This document shows positions 36,842-45,634 of a stretch of DNA of 64,000 nucleotides, one piece after another; position 1 is the first letter of the stretch; each line of letters opens with the position of its first letter. The stretch is taken from assembly GCF_029760955.1 (NCBI RefSeq), contig NZ_CP121682.1, forward strand, positions 2,108,001 to 2,172,000, read 5' to 3'. The notes below the pieces were generated by a model, which saw nothing but the letters and a program-made list of their open reading frames with translations, was not told the origin of the DNA and ran no database searches. The DNA is from Streptomyces cathayae. GTDB taxonomy: Bacteria; Actinomycetota; Actinomycetes; Streptomycetales; Streptomycetaceae. A program made the translations under genes and the position numbers.

Positions 36842-37558
36842 CTACGACCAGGTGGCCACGATGTAGCCCACCCCGTACGGGGCGTCCTCGTACAGCAGGC
36901 GGCCCTCCAGGGCGGTGCCCTCGGCCGCGCCCGCGAGGACCTGCCAGGGCGCCCGGCCGGACACCATGAGGTCGCGCGCCAGGCCGCTGTCCAGTGCCCG
37001 CAGGGCCGCCGTGTCGACCGCTCCCAGTGCCCGTGCGGCCTCCGCGTCGAAGGGCGCCGCCCGCTCGTCGAGGTAGCCGGGGGCCTTGAGCGTGCGGCAG
37101 GCACTGGCGTCGCCCATCACCAGCAGCGCCACCCGCTCCGCACCGGCGGCGATGTCCCTTCCCTCCTGGACGCACCGCTCGGCCGCGAGCGGCTCCCCCA
37201 CACCGAGCCCCTCGACCGGGACGTCCGCCCAGCCGGCCCGCTCCAGCAGCCAGGCACCCACCGCGAGCCCGGGGGGAAGTTCCCGTCCGGCCGCCGTGCC
37301 CCGGTCCGCGCCGAGCCGTACGCCGAGATCGACCCCGAAGCCGCGGAAGGACCCCGTGCTGCCCTCCGGGTGGTGCTCGGGCCCCGCGTCGCCCGGCAGC
37401 GGACCGACGACCACGAGCCGGTCGGGACGGGCGGCGGCGAGCACACCGACCGCGACCGTGCACGCGGCCCGCGCGGCGTCCAGCTCGTGGGCGGCGCCCA
37501 CGGCGACCTCGGACACGAGGAGCGGCGGGCAGGGGCAGACTGCGGCGGCGACCATCAT
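36842..37558 (-). CDS. Class III extradiol dioxygenase subunit B-like protein
   Basis: 238 residues, resembling the catalytic LigB-type fold (DUF/class III extradiol dioxygenase-like), widespread in actinobacteria near miaB. MVAAAVCPCPPLLV opens the domain; PDRLVVVGPLPG and ALLVMGDAS are core strands. The metal-binding histidines of true dioxygenases are not obvious (a H-H pair is at PEHHPEG), so ring-cleaving activity is doubtful. Downstream of miaB in the same direction, with 72 bases between. Confidence 0.75.
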   Translation of the reverse strand: MMVAAAVCPCPPLLVSEVAVGAAHELDAARAACTVAVGVLAAARPDRLVVVGPLPGDAGPEHHPEGSTGSFRGFGVDLGVRLGADRGTAAGRELPPGLAVGAWLLERAGWADVPVEGLGVGEPLAAERCVQEGRDIAAGAERVALLVMGDASACRTLKAPGYLDERAAPFDAEAARALGAVDTAALRALDSGLARDLMVSGRAPWQVLAGAAEGTALEGRLLYEDAPYGVGYIVATWS

Positions 37559-37630
37559 GATCGGCAGCGTAGCCCGGGCGGGCCGCCCGCGAGCCCCCGG
37601 CCGGTCGCCGTCAGTCGCTGCCCGTCGCCG

Positions 37631-39148
37631 TCAGTCGCAGCCGCAGCCGCTCGCCGCGACCGGCTGGGGTTCGGGCGCACCGATCTTCGGCAGGCCCAGC
37701 ATCACGCCCGCCGGCCGGGCCGCCTTCTCCGCGTTCCGCTTCTCCCAGGCGTCACCGGCGCGCGTGCGGCGCACGTCCAGGGTGGGGCCCTCGGCGAGAA
37801 GGTGGTGGGGGGCCGCGTACGTGATCTCGACGGTCACGACGTCGCCGGGGCGGACCTCCTGCTCCGGCTTGGTGAAGTGCACCAGACGGCTGTCCCGGGC
37901 GCGGCCGGACAGGCGGTGGGTGGTGTCGTCCTTGCGGCCCTCCCCTTCGGCCACCATCAGTTCCAGGGTCCGGCCGACCTGCTTCTTGTTCTCCTCCCAG
38001 GAGATCTCCTCCTGGAGGGCGACGAGCCGCTCGTAGCGCTCCTGGACGACCTTCTTGGGGATCTGGCCGTCCATCTCGGCGGCCGGGGTGCCCGGCCGCT
38101 TGGAGTACTGGAAGGTGAAGGCCTGCGCGAAGCGGGCCTCGCGCACCACCTGCAGGGTCTGCTCGAAGTCCTCCTCGGTCTCCCCGGGGAAGCCCACGAT
38201 GATGTCGGTGCTGATCGCCGCGTGCGGGATGGCGGCGCGGACCTTCTCGATGATGCCGAGGTAGCGCTCCTGCCGGTACGAACGGCGCATCGCCTTCAGC
38301 ACCGTGTCCGAGCCGGACTGGAGCGGCATGTGGAGCTGCGGCATCACATTGGGCGTCTCGGCCATGGCGGCGATGACGTCGTCGGTGAAGTCGCGCGGGT
38401 GCGGAGAGGTGAAGCGGACGCGCTCCAGGCCGTCGATGCCCCCGCAGGCCCGCAGCAGCTTGCTGAACGCCTCCCGGTCGCCGATGTCGGAGCCGTACGC
38501 GTTGACGTTCTGGCCGAGCAGGGTGATCTCCGAGACGCCCTCCGCGACCAGGGCCTCGACCTCGGCGAGGATGTCGCCGGGACGCCGGTCCTTCTCCTTG
38601 CCGCGCAGCGCCGGGACGATGCAGAAGGTGCAGGTGTTGTTGCAGCCGACGGAGATGGACACCCAGGCCGCGTAGGCGCTCTCGCGGCGGGTCGGCAGCG
38701 TGGACGGGAAGGCCTCCAGCGACTCGGCGATCTCGACCTGCGCCTCCTCCTGGACGCGGGCGCGCTCCAGGAGGACCGGCAGCTTGCCGATGTTGTGCGT
38801 GCCGAAGACGACGTCCACCCAGGGGGCCCGCTTCACGATGGTGTCGCGGTCCTTCTGCGCGAGGCAGCCGCCGACCGCGATCTGCATGCCGGGGCGCTGC
38901 GCCTTCTTCGGGGCGAGGTGGCCGAGGTTGCCGTAGAGCTTGTTGTCGGCGTTCTCCCGCACGGCGCAGGTGTTGAAGACGATTACGTCAGCGTCGCCGT
39001 CGGCGCCCTCGGGGGCGCGGACGTAGCCCGCGTCCTCCAGCAGCCCGGACAATCGCTCGGAGTCGTGGACGTTCATCTGGCACCCGTAGGTGCGGACTTC
39101 GTAGGTGCGCGTGCCGCCCACTGACTGGCTCCGGTCGATGCTGCTCAT
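37631..39148 (-). CDS. miaB: tRNA-2-methylthio-N6-dimethylallyladenosine synthase
   Basis: Radical-SAM methylthiotransferase that converts i6A37 to ms2i6A37. 505 residues. The auxiliary cluster ligands are Cys23 (TYGCQMN), a Cys in FNTCAVREN and one in GGCLAQ. The SAM cluster motif is CNNTCTFC (about 168-175). A TRAM domain lies near the C-terminus (about 395-460). The last residues (GCGCD) form an unusual Cys-rich end. It uses the product of MiaA, encoded nearby. Confidence 0.95.
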   Translation of the reverse strand: MSSIDRSQSVGGTRTYEVRTYGCQMNVHDSERLSGLLEDAGYVRAPEGADGDADVIVFNTCAVRENADNKLYGNLGHLAPKKAQRPGMQIAVGGCLAQKDRDTIVKRAPWVDVVFGTHNIGKLPVLLERARVQEEAQVEIAESLEAFPSTLPTRRESAYAAWVSISVGCNNTCTFCIVPALRGKEKDRRPGDILAEVEALVAEGVSEITLLGQNVNAYGSDIGDREAFSKLLRACGGIDGLERVRFTSPHPRDFTDDVIAAMAETPNVMPQLHMPLQSGSDTVLKAMRRSYRQERYLGIIEKVRAAIPHAAISTDIIVGFPGETEEDFEQTLQVVREARFAQAFTFQYSKRPGTPAAEMDGQIPKKVVQERYERLVALQEEISWEENKKQVGRTLELMVAEGEGRKDDTTHRLSGRARDSRLVHFTKPEQEVRPGDVVTVEITYAAPHHLLAEGPTLDVRRTRAGDAWEKRNAEKAARPAGVMLGLPKIGAPEPQPVAASGCGCD

Positions 39149-39216
39149 GCCCTACAGGGTATGCGCTCGCCACGACACGCCGGGACGGCGGAGCCGGGCC
39201 CCGTCCGGGCCCCGGC

Positions 39217-39624
39217 TCAGGCCTCCGCGGCCGGCGTCCATCCCTGCCGGCGCAGCACCCGGGACACGTCCGGGGCCTCGTAGTGGTCCCCCTTGAGGAC
39301 CTTGCCGTCGAAGCGGCGGCTGATCCGGCCGTCGGGGCCGCGCTTGGTCATGTTGGAACGGTGGATCTCGGCGATCACCGCGTCGAGGTCGATGCCGTGG
39401 ACGAGTGCCGTGCCGTAGGCGACGTAGACGACATCGGCCAGTTCGTGCGCGAGCCGGTCGAGCGGGCCGTGCACCGCCACCTCCGCGACCTCGGCGGCCT
39501 CCTCGGCGAGCAGTTCGCCGCGGTGGGCGGCGAGTTCCGGGGAGACCTCGGTCGGTGTCCCGCGCGCCTCCAGCCCGAAGGCGCGGTGGAACTCACGGAC
39601 CAGATCGGCGGGCGAAGCGCTCAT
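39217..39624 (-). CDS. MazG-like nucleotide pyrophosphohydrolase
   Basis: 135 residues of the all-alpha NTP pyrophosphatase superfamily. Metal-binding acidic residues appear as LLAEEAAEVAEV and HELADVVYVAYG, the EExxE and ExxD pattern. A basic C-terminal extension (RRFDGKVLKGDHYE) resembles MazG-like relatives close to phosphoribosyl-ATP pyrophosphatase. A house-cleaning role is likely; the exact substrate is unknown. It lies 68 bases upstream of miaB. Confidence 0.85.
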   Translation of the reverse strand: MSASPADLVREFHRAFGLEARGTPTEVSPELAAHRGELLAEEAAEVAEVAVHGPLDRLAHELADVVYVAYGTALVHGIDLDAVIAEIHRSNMTKRGPDGRISRRFDGKVLKGDHYEAPDVSRVLRRQGWTPAAEA

Positions 39625-39763
39625 GCCGTGACTTTAGCGGCCGCCCCCGACAGTCCCGGCGGTCCCGGCTGCGTCGTCCGGTCCGTCGCGCTGCCCGCCT
39701 TCTCGCCGGGTATGTGCGCTCTGCCCTGGTCAGCGGGGCGTACGGGCTGGCAGGATCGCGCCC

Positions 39764-40759
39764 ATGTCCAACGCGCTGTCCCGTATCGGCAGGCGCCGGG
39801 TCCTGCGGGGCGCGGTCGCCGGCTTCGTGGCGCTCGGACTGCTGCTGTGGTGGCTGGCCCCCTGGAGCGAGGAGCCGCCCCGTGGGACGGTCACCCTGAG
39901 TACGGGGACACGCGCGGGGGTGTACCAGAAATACGGTGAGCTGCTGCGCACCTCGCTCAGCAGGAACATGCCGGACCTCGAGGTGCGGCTGCTGACGAGC
40001 GACGGGTCGCAGGAGAACGTGCGCCGGGTGGCGACCGGAGAGGCCGACTTCGCGATCACGGCGGCCGACGCGGTGGAGGCGTACAGGCTGAGCGACCGGC
40101 ACGGTGCCGACCGGCTGCGCGGAGTCGCCCGTCTCTACGACGACTACGTGCAGCTCGTGGTCCCGCCCGGTTCCGACATCCGTTCCGTCGCCGATCTGCG
40201 GGGGAAGAGGGTCGCCATCGGGCCGCCCAAGTCGGGCGTGCGGCTCATCGCGAACCAGGTGCTCAGGGCGGCGGGCATCGATCCGGAGCAGGACATCAGA
40301 CCCTCCGCGGACGGTATAGACACCGGCCCTGGACGGCTCGGGCGAGGGCTGGACGCGTTCTTCTGGTCGGGCGGGCTGCCCACGGACGGCCTGCAGACGC
40401 TGTCCGAGGACTCCGGTCTGCGGTTCGTGCCGATCACGGCCGACCTGGTCGCCCAGCTCCATCGGCAGAGCGGTGCCACGCGCCACTACCGGGCCACCAA
40501 CATGCCGGAGTCGGCCTACACCGGCAGCCAGCACGATGCGCCCGTCCCGACGATGGCCGTGTCCAATCTGCTGATCACACGGGCGGACACGGACCCGCGG
40601 CTCACCGAATGGCTGACCCGGATCGTGCTCAAGAGCCGGGACCGCATCGGGAAACGCGTCCACTCCGCCCAGTTGGTCGACGTGCGCACCGCCATCTACA
40701 CCGATCCGCTCCGGCTGCACGACGGCGCACGCCGGTACTACCGGTCCGTCAAGCCCTGA
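39764..40759 (+). CDS. TAXI-family solute-binding protein
   Basis: 331 residues of the TRAP-associated extracytoplasmic immunogenic (TAXI) family. A basic N-terminus and a strongly hydrophobic segment (VLRGAVAGFVALGLLLWWLA, about 13-32) without a lipobox suggest a membrane-tethered protein. The domain shows VTLSTGTRAGVYQKYG, DFAITAADAVEAY and LRGKRVAIGPPKSGVR. TAXI proteins of known ligand bind glutamate or related acids. No TRAP membrane subunits are nearby; instead its 3' end overlaps that of gluK by 22 bases on the other strand, hinting at a sensing role. Confidence 0.87.
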   Translation: MSNALSRIGRRRVLRGAVAGFVALGLLLWWLAPWSEEPPRGTVTLSTGTRAGVYQKYGELLRTSLSRNMPDLEVRLLTSDGSQENVRRVATGEADFAITAADAVEAYRLSDRHGADRLRGVARLYDDYVQLVVPPGSDIRSVADLRGKRVAIGPPKSGVRLIANQVLRAAGIDPEQDIRPSADGIDTGPGRLGRGLDAFFWSGGLPTDGLQTLSEDSGLRFVPITADLVAQLHRQSGATRHYRATNMPESAYTGSQHDAPVPTMAVSNLLITRADTDPRLTEWLTRIVLKSRDRIGKRVHSAQLVDVRTAIYTDPLRLHDGARRYYRSVKP

Positions 40760-42171
40760 CCGGTGGTCGCCCCCGCAGGGGCGCTCCGCGGCACCGTCAC
40801 CGTCACCGTCAGCCCGTGCGGCTCGTGGCGGTCGTACGCGATCGAGCCGCCGCCCGCCGTGAGCAGGGCCCGGGCGATGGACAGGCCGAGGCCCGAGCCC
40901 TTGACGTTCTGGTGCCGTCCGCTGCGCCAGAAGCGGTCCCCGACGCGGGTCAGCTCCTCACCGTTCAGTCCGGGACCGTGGTCGGTGACGACGACGGTGG
41001 AGGTGTCACCGTTGGAGGAGACGGCCACCTCGACGTTCTCGCCCTCCGGCGTGAACTTCACCGCGTTGTCGATGACCGCGTCCAGCGCGCTGGACAGGGC
41101 GACCGGGTCGGCCCACGCCGTGGTCGGCGGGCAGTCCCCGGCCAGCAGGACCCCCTTGGCCGCGGCGGTGGGCGACCACGCCGCCACCCGCTCGGCGGCC
41201 AGGGCACCGATGTCGGTGACCTGGAGCTGGGCCTCACTGTGCTCAGCCAGCGCCAGGTCGAGCAGGTCGTCCAGGACGTGCGCCAGCCGCCTGCCCTCGG
41301 CCTGGACCGAGGCGATCTCCTCGTTGCCCTCGGGCAGCTCCAGGGCGAGGAGTTCGATGCGCAGCAGCAGCGCCGAGAGCGGGTTGCGCAACTGGTGCGA
41401 GGCGTCGGCGACGAAGGCGCGCTGCTGTTCCAGCACGCCCTCGACGTTGTCCGCCATCTCGTTGAACGACCGGGCGAGCCGCCGGAGTTCCGGCGGTCCG
41501 CCGGCCACCGCGACCCTGGACTTCAGCCGCCCGGTGGCGATGTCGTGGGTGGTGGCGTCCAGGACCCGTACGGGCTTGAGCACCCAGCCGGTCAGCCGCA
41601 GGGCCGCGCCGACGGCCAGCAGCATCGCCGCCCCCTCACCCACGGCGATGACCAGCCAGCCCTGGAGGATGCGTGAGCGCATCTGCCCGGTGGGAGAGTC
41701 GGTGACGACGACCGCGACGACGTCGCCGTCCCGGATGACCGGTGAGGCCACCACCAGTCTGCGCCGCTCCCAGGGCCACACCTGCTCGGGGTCATGGCTG
41801 CGGCGGCTGAGCAGCGCCTCCCGGAAGGCGTCGCGCACCTCGCCCGTCCGGGGCAGGAACCAGTCGTCCGGCGCGTGCGCCATCGGGACGCCGTTGCGGT
41901 AGAAGACACCGGCCCGGATGCCGTACACCTCGTGGTAGCTGCGGAGCTCGCTGCTGAGAGTCTCCCGGCGCTCGTCGATGTCGCCGGTCACGGGGTCGAC
42001 CGGCTCGGTGACGAACTGGGCGAGGGCCGCGAAGCGCGCCGTGTCGTCGATCCGGTCGACGACGACCTGTTGCTGCTGCGCGCCCGCCAGACTGACGGCG
42101 AGCGGAACCCCGAGCGCGAGCAGTACGGCCGCCATCAGGACGATGAGCAGCGGCAGCAGACGTGTGTGCAC
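40738..42171 (-). CDS. gluK: Sensor histidine kinase GluK
   Basis: 477 residues. Two membrane segments (8-29 and 171-192) enclose an extracellular sensor domain; HAMP follows. The phosphoacceptor is His259 in ADASHQLRNPL, and the ATPase has DNAVKF, DHGPGL and GSGLGLSIA. It starts nine bases after gluR and is cotranscribed with it. In S. coelicolor the equivalent pair GluR-GluK senses glutamate and controls the divergent gluABCD importer; the same arrangement is present here. Confidence 0.9.
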   Translation of the reverse strand: MHTRLLPLLIVLMAAVLLALGVPLAVSLAGAQQQQVVVDRIDDTARFAALAQFVTEPVDPVTGDIDERRETLSSELRSYHEVYGIRAGVFYRNGVPMAHAPDDWFLPRTGEVRDAFREALLSRRSHDPEQVWPWERRRLVVASPVIRDGDVVAVVVTDSPTGQMRSRILQGWLVIAVGEGAAMLLAVGAALRLTGWVLKPVRVLDATTHDIATGRLKSRVAVAGGPPELRRLARSFNEMADNVEGVLEQQRAFVADASHQLRNPLSALLLRIELLALELPEGNEEIASVQAEGRRLAHVLDDLLDLALAEHSEAQLQVTDIGALAAERVAAWSPTAAAKGVLLAGDCPPTTAWADPVALSSALDAVIDNAVKFTPEGENVEVAVSSNGDTSTVVVTDHGPGLNGEELTRVGDRFWRSGRHQNVKGSGLGLSIARALLTAGGGSIAYDRHEPHGLTVTVTVPRSAPAGATTGQGLTDR

Positions 42172-42180
42172 CCGGCCACG

Positions 42181-42867
42181 CTATGCCGCGGGCTCGACGA
42201 GCCGGTAGCCGACTCCGCGTACCGTCTCGATGAGGGCCGGCAGGCGCAACTTGGCGCGCAGGGAGGCGACATGCACTTCCAGAGTGCGCCCCGTCCCCTC
42301 CCAGCTGGTGCGCCACACCTCGCTGATGATCTGCTCGCGGCGGAAGACGACCCCGGGTCGCTGGGCGAGCAGGGCCAGCAGATCGAACTCCTTGCGGGTC
42401 AGCTGGACGACCGAACCGTTCACGCTGACCCGCCGGGTCGGCAGCTCGATGTGCACGGGGCCGAGACGCAGCTCGGCCTCGCCGGCGGCGCCGGCGTCCT
42501 CCTGGACGGTGCGCCGGCTGACGGCGTGGATCCGGGCGAGCAGTTCGCCCGTGTCGTACGGCTTGACCACGTAGTCGTCGGCGCCGAGGTTGAGTCCGTG
42601 GATGCGGGAGCGCACGTCGGCGCGGGCGGTGACCATGATCACCGGAGTGCCGGTGCGTTTGCGGATCTTGCCGCAGACCTCGTAGCCGTCCTGGTCGGGC
42701 AGGCCCAGGTCGAGGAGGACGACGCCGAAGCCGTCGGGCTCGGGGACGAGCGCCTGGAGTGCTTCCTCGCCGCTGCGCGCGTGGGTGACGTCGAACCCGT
42801 GCCTCGCCAGGATCGCCGACAGGGCGGCGGCGACGTGGTTGTCGTCCTCGACGAGCAGCAGTCTCAT
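42181..42867 (-). CDS. gluR: OmpR-family response regulator GluR
   Basis: 228 residues. The receiver domain has the acidic pocket Glu7-Asp8-Asp9 and phosphoacceptor Asp53 (LLDLGLP), with Lys in VKPYD. The C-terminal winged helix (about 125-225) has LTRKEFDLLALLAQRPG and RTLEVHVASLRAKL. ATG 42867 follows GGGGGACC; the longer frame to 43002 runs into the tandem repeats and is rejected. Partner of GluK. Confidence 0.92.
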   Translation of the reverse strand: MRLLLVEDDNHVAAALSAILARHGFDVTHARSGEEALQALVPEPDGFGVVLLDLGLPDQDGYEVCGKIRKRTGTPVIMVTARADVRSRIHGLNLGADDYVVKPYDTGELLARIHAVSRRTVQEDAGAAGEAELRLGPVHIELPTRRVSVNGSVVQLTRKEFDLLALLAQRPGVVFRREQIISEVWRTSWEGTGRTLEVHVASLRAKLRLPALIETVRGVGYRLVEPAA

Positions 42868-42901
42868 CCGGTCCCCCTTCGGTTCATCGGCCGTACGGTC
42901 T

Positions 42902-42965
42902 GCCTGTGTACAAAACCGTCTGTGCACGAAAACGTCTGAGCACGAAAACGTGTGTGCACGCGCGC
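42902..42965. repeat. Four 16-bp iterons upstream of gluR
   Basis: Four contiguous 16-base units start at 42902, 42918, 42934 and 42950. The two middle copies are GTCTGTGCACGAAAAC and GTCTGAGCACGAAAAC, differing at one base; the outer copies are diverged. They lie 35-98 bases upstream of the gluR start codon, in its promoter or leader. They may be binding sites for GluR or another regulator. Confidence 0.75.
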
Positions 42966-43098
42966 ACCTTGCAGTGACGCCGATGAACGAGGACGGCGTC
43001 AAGAGGGTTCCGGTTGCGCTTCGGTACCGTTACCCGGCCGAGATGAGCCCTGCTCACAAGTGCTACGACATGTATCCGATTGCTACCGGATCGTGATG

Positions 43099-43136
43099 CT
43101 CAGATTCCCCTCAGATGTGATGACGTGGATCTGAGG
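43099..43136. promoter_or_regulatory. Repeated CTCAGAT elements upstream of gluA
   Basis: Two direct CTCAGAT copies at 43099 and 43110 are 11 bases apart, as expected for OmpR-type regulators. The second copy also forms an inverted repeat, CCTCAGAT-N12-ATCTGAGG (43109-43136). The site ends 46 bases before gluA. Role as GluR operator is inferred. Confidence 0.55.
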
Positions 43137-43182
43137 GATCACTACTGTCCTGCCAAACCGAGGAGGACGGAGCCCGAGAGCG

Positions 43183-43959
43183 ATGACCGAAGTATCGGCG
43201 GCCAAGGAAGATGTGGTCGCGACCGACGAGCTGGTCGTCCTGAAGAGCGTCAACAAGCACTTCGGCGCGTTGCACGTACTCCAGGACATCGACCTGACGG
43301 TCGCCCGCGGCGAAGTCGTCGTGGTCATCGGGCCCTCCGGGTCCGGAAAGTCCACCCTGTGCCGCACCATCAACCGCCTGGAGACGATCGACACCGGTTC
43401 GATCACGATCGACGGGAAGGCCCTGCCCCACGAGGGCAAGGAGCTGGCGCGGCTGCGGGCCGACGTGGGCATGGTCTTCCAGTCCTTCAACCTCTTCGCG
43501 CACAAGACGGTGCTCGAGAACGTGACGCTGGGCCAGGTCAAGGTGCGCAAGAAGGACAAGAAGCAGGCCGAGGAGCGGGCCCGTACCCTGCTCGACCGGG
43601 TCGGCGTGGGCGCGCAGGCCGAGAAGTACCCCGCGCAGCTCTCCGGCGGCCAGCAGCAGCGTGTCGCCATCGCGCGGGCTCTGGCGATGGAGCCCAAGGT
43701 CATGCTCTTCGACGAGCCGACGTCGGCTCTCGACCCGGAGATGATCAACGAGGTTCTGGAGGTCATGCAGCAGCTCGCCCGCGACGGCATGACCATGATC
43801 GTCGTGACCCACGAGATGGGATTCGCCCGGTCCGCCGCCAACCGTGTGGTGTTCATGGCGGACGGCCGCATCGTCGAAGCCGCTTCGCCGGACCAGTTCT
43901 TCAGCAATCCGCGCAGCGACCGTGCCAAGGACTTCCTGTCGAAGATCCTGCACCACTGA
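43183..43959 (+). CDS. gluA: Glutamate ABC importer, ATP-binding protein GluA
   Basis: 258-residue ATPase of the polar amino-acid importer family. Walker A is GPSGSGKST (50-58), Q-loop VFQSFNLF, signature LSGGQQQR, Walker B VMLFDEP and the switch His in VTHEMGF. The first 17 residues are an extra N-terminal tail. First gene of the gluABCD operon, divergent from gluRK. ATG 43183 has only a modest purine-rich site. Confidence 0.95.
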   Translation: MTEVSAAKEDVVATDELVVLKSVNKHFGALHVLQDIDLTVARGEVVVVIGPSGSGKSTLCRTINRLETIDTGSITIDGKALPHEGKELARLRADVGMVFQSFNLFAHKTVLENVTLGQVKVRKKDKKQAEERARTLLDRVGVGAQAEKYPAQLSGGQQQRVAIARALAMEPKVMLFDEPTSALDPEMINEVLEVMQQLARDGMTMIVVTHEMGFARSAANRVVFMADGRIVEAASPDQFFSNPRSDRAKDFLSKILHH

Positions 43960-44038
43960 CGGCGCCCTCGCGCCCTGACGACTTGCGTCACCGGATGAAC
44001 CGGTCCGCATCACTTCACCAGTCAAAAGGAAGTGCACC

Positions 44039-44884
44039 ATGAAGCTTCGCAAGGCCACCGCCGCCTCGGCCGCCGTGTTCGCCCTCGCCCTGACCGCCAC
44101 CGCCTGCGGGGGCGGCGGTGACAAGGACAGCGATTCGTCCTCCTCCGGGGGCGGCGGCGACAAGATCAAGATCGGCATCAAGTACGACCAGCCCGGCCTC
44201 GGCCAGAAGACCCCGCAGGGCTACGCGGGCTTCGACGTGGACGTCGCCACGTACGTCGCCAAGAAGCTCGGCTACGACGAGAAGCAGATCGAGTGGAAGG
44301 AGTCGAAGAGCGCCGACCGCGAGACCATGCTGCAGCGTGGTGACGTCGAGTTCATCGCCGCCACCTACTCGATCACCCCGGAACGCGAGGAGAAGGTCGA
44401 CTTCGCCGGCCCGTACCTGCTCGCCCACCAGGACGTGCTGATCCGCGCCGACGACGACAAGATCAAGTCGCCGGAGGACCTGAACAGCGCGAAGCTGTGC
44501 TCGGTCACCGGCTCCACCTCGGCGCAGAACGTCAAGGACAAGCTGGCGCCCAAGGCCCAGCTGCAGCCGTACCCGACGTACTCGGCCTGCCTGCCCGGCC
44601 TCCAGAACGGTGCCGTCGACGCGCTGACCACCGACGACTCGATCCTCGCCGGTTACGCCGCCCAGGATCAGTTCAAGGGCAAGTTCAAGCTGGCCGGCTT
44701 CAAGATGACCAACGAGAACTACGGCATCGGCGTCAAGAAGGGCAGCGACCTCAAGGCCAAGATCAACGACGCGCTCGAGGCCATGGTCGCCGACGGCTCC
44801 TGGGAGAAGGCCGTGGACGCGAACTTCGGTCCCGCCAACTACAACAACGAGCCCGCGCCGAAGATCGGCGACATCAAGAGCTGA
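44039..44884 (+). CDS. gluB: Glutamate ABC importer, substrate-binding lipoprotein GluB
   Basis: 281 residues, family 3 solute-binding protein. Signal peptide ends in lipobox LTATAC with Cys23, so the mature protein is anchored outside the membrane. A Ser/Gly linker follows, then KIKIGIKYDQPGLG and the ligand-binding YAGFDVDVATYVAKKLG segment. ATG 44039 follows AAAAGGAAG. Delivers glutamate to GluC/GluD. Confidence 0.95.
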   Translation: MKLRKATAASAAVFALALTATACGGGGDKDSDSSSSGGGGDKIKIGIKYDQPGLGQKTPQGYAGFDVDVATYVAKKLGYDEKQIEWKESKSADRETMLQRGDVEFIAATYSITPEREEKVDFAGPYLLAHQDVLIRADDDKIKSPEDLNSAKLCSVTGSTSAQNVKDKLAPKAQLQPYPTYSACLPGLQNGAVDALTTDDSILAGYAAQDQFKGKFKLAGFKMTNENYGIGVKKGSDLKAKINDALEAMVADGSWEKAVDANFGPANYNNEPAPKIGDIKS

Positions 44885-44968
44885 GGCCTCGCCTGACAGA
44901 GCGCGCCGTCCCGAAGTGCGGGGCGGCGCGCCGGGGCGGCACACCTACACGCGGAAGCGCGGGAGATC

Positions 44969-45634
44969 GTGTTCGACTTTCTTGAAGATTACGACCTGCT
45001 GGGGGCCTTCTGGACGACGGTGCAGCTCGCTGTGCTCTCCGCCGTCGGCTCCCTGGTCTGGGGCACCCTGCTGGCCGCCATGCGCGTCGGCCCGGTGCCG
45101 CTGATGCGCGGTTTCGGGACCGCGTACGTGAACATCGTGCGGAACATCCCGCTGACCGTCATCATCCTGTTCACGTCGCTGGGTCTGAGCCAGACGCTGG
45201 GCATCAATCTCGGCGCGGACGACTTCGAGACGATCAACTTCCGGCTCGCCGTCCTCGGCCTGATCCTCTACACCTCGGCTTTCGTGTGCGAGGCGTTGCG
45301 CTCCGGCATCAACACGGTGCCGGTCGGCCAGGCCGAAGCCGCCCGCGCGCTCGGCCTCAGCTTCAACCAGGTCCTGGGCCAGGTGGTGCTGCCGCAGGCG
45401 TTCCGCTCGTCCGTCGGCCCGCTGGCGAACGTGCTCATCGCGCTCATCAAGAACACCACGGTGGCCGCCGCCATCGGTGTTGCCGAGGCGGCCCTGCTGA
45501 TGAAGGAGATGATCGAGAACGAGGCGCAGCTGCTGCTGATCTCCGCGGTCATCGCCGTCGGTTTCGTGATTCTGACGCTGCCGACCGGCCTGTTCTTCGG
45601 CTGGGTGGGCAAGAAGGTGGCGGTGAAGCGATGA
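44969..45634 (+). CDS. gluC: Glutamate ABC importer, permease GluC
   Basis: 221 residues with about five membrane segments of the HisM/GlnP permease type. The cytoplasmic EAA loop, which contacts GluA, is seen as GQAEAARALGLSFNQVLGQVVLPQA. GTG 44969 follows GCGGGAG. Its stop overlaps the start of gluD by four bases, so translation is probably coupled. Confidence 0.94.
   Translation: MFDFLEDYDLLGAFWTTVQLAVLSAVGSLVWGTLLAAMRVGPVPLMRGFGTAYVNIVRNIPLTVIILFTSLGLSQTLGINLGADDFETINFRLAVLGLILYTSAFVCEALRSGINTVPVGQAEAARALGLSFNQVLGQVVLPQAFRSSVGPLANVLIALIKNTTVAAAIGVAEAALLMKEMIENEAQLLLISAVIAVGFVILTLPTGLFFGWVGKKVAVKR

Noticed and set aside
37601..37640. Direct repeat around the miaB stop (GTCGCCGTCAGTCGC twice)
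   Set aside because: Short duplication of the last codons into the trailer, with no evident function.
42868..43002. N-terminal extension of GluR to 43002
   Set aside because: It would translate the 16-bp repeats into Cys/Arg-rich sequence unlike any response regulator; ATG 42867 has a good ribosome binding site.
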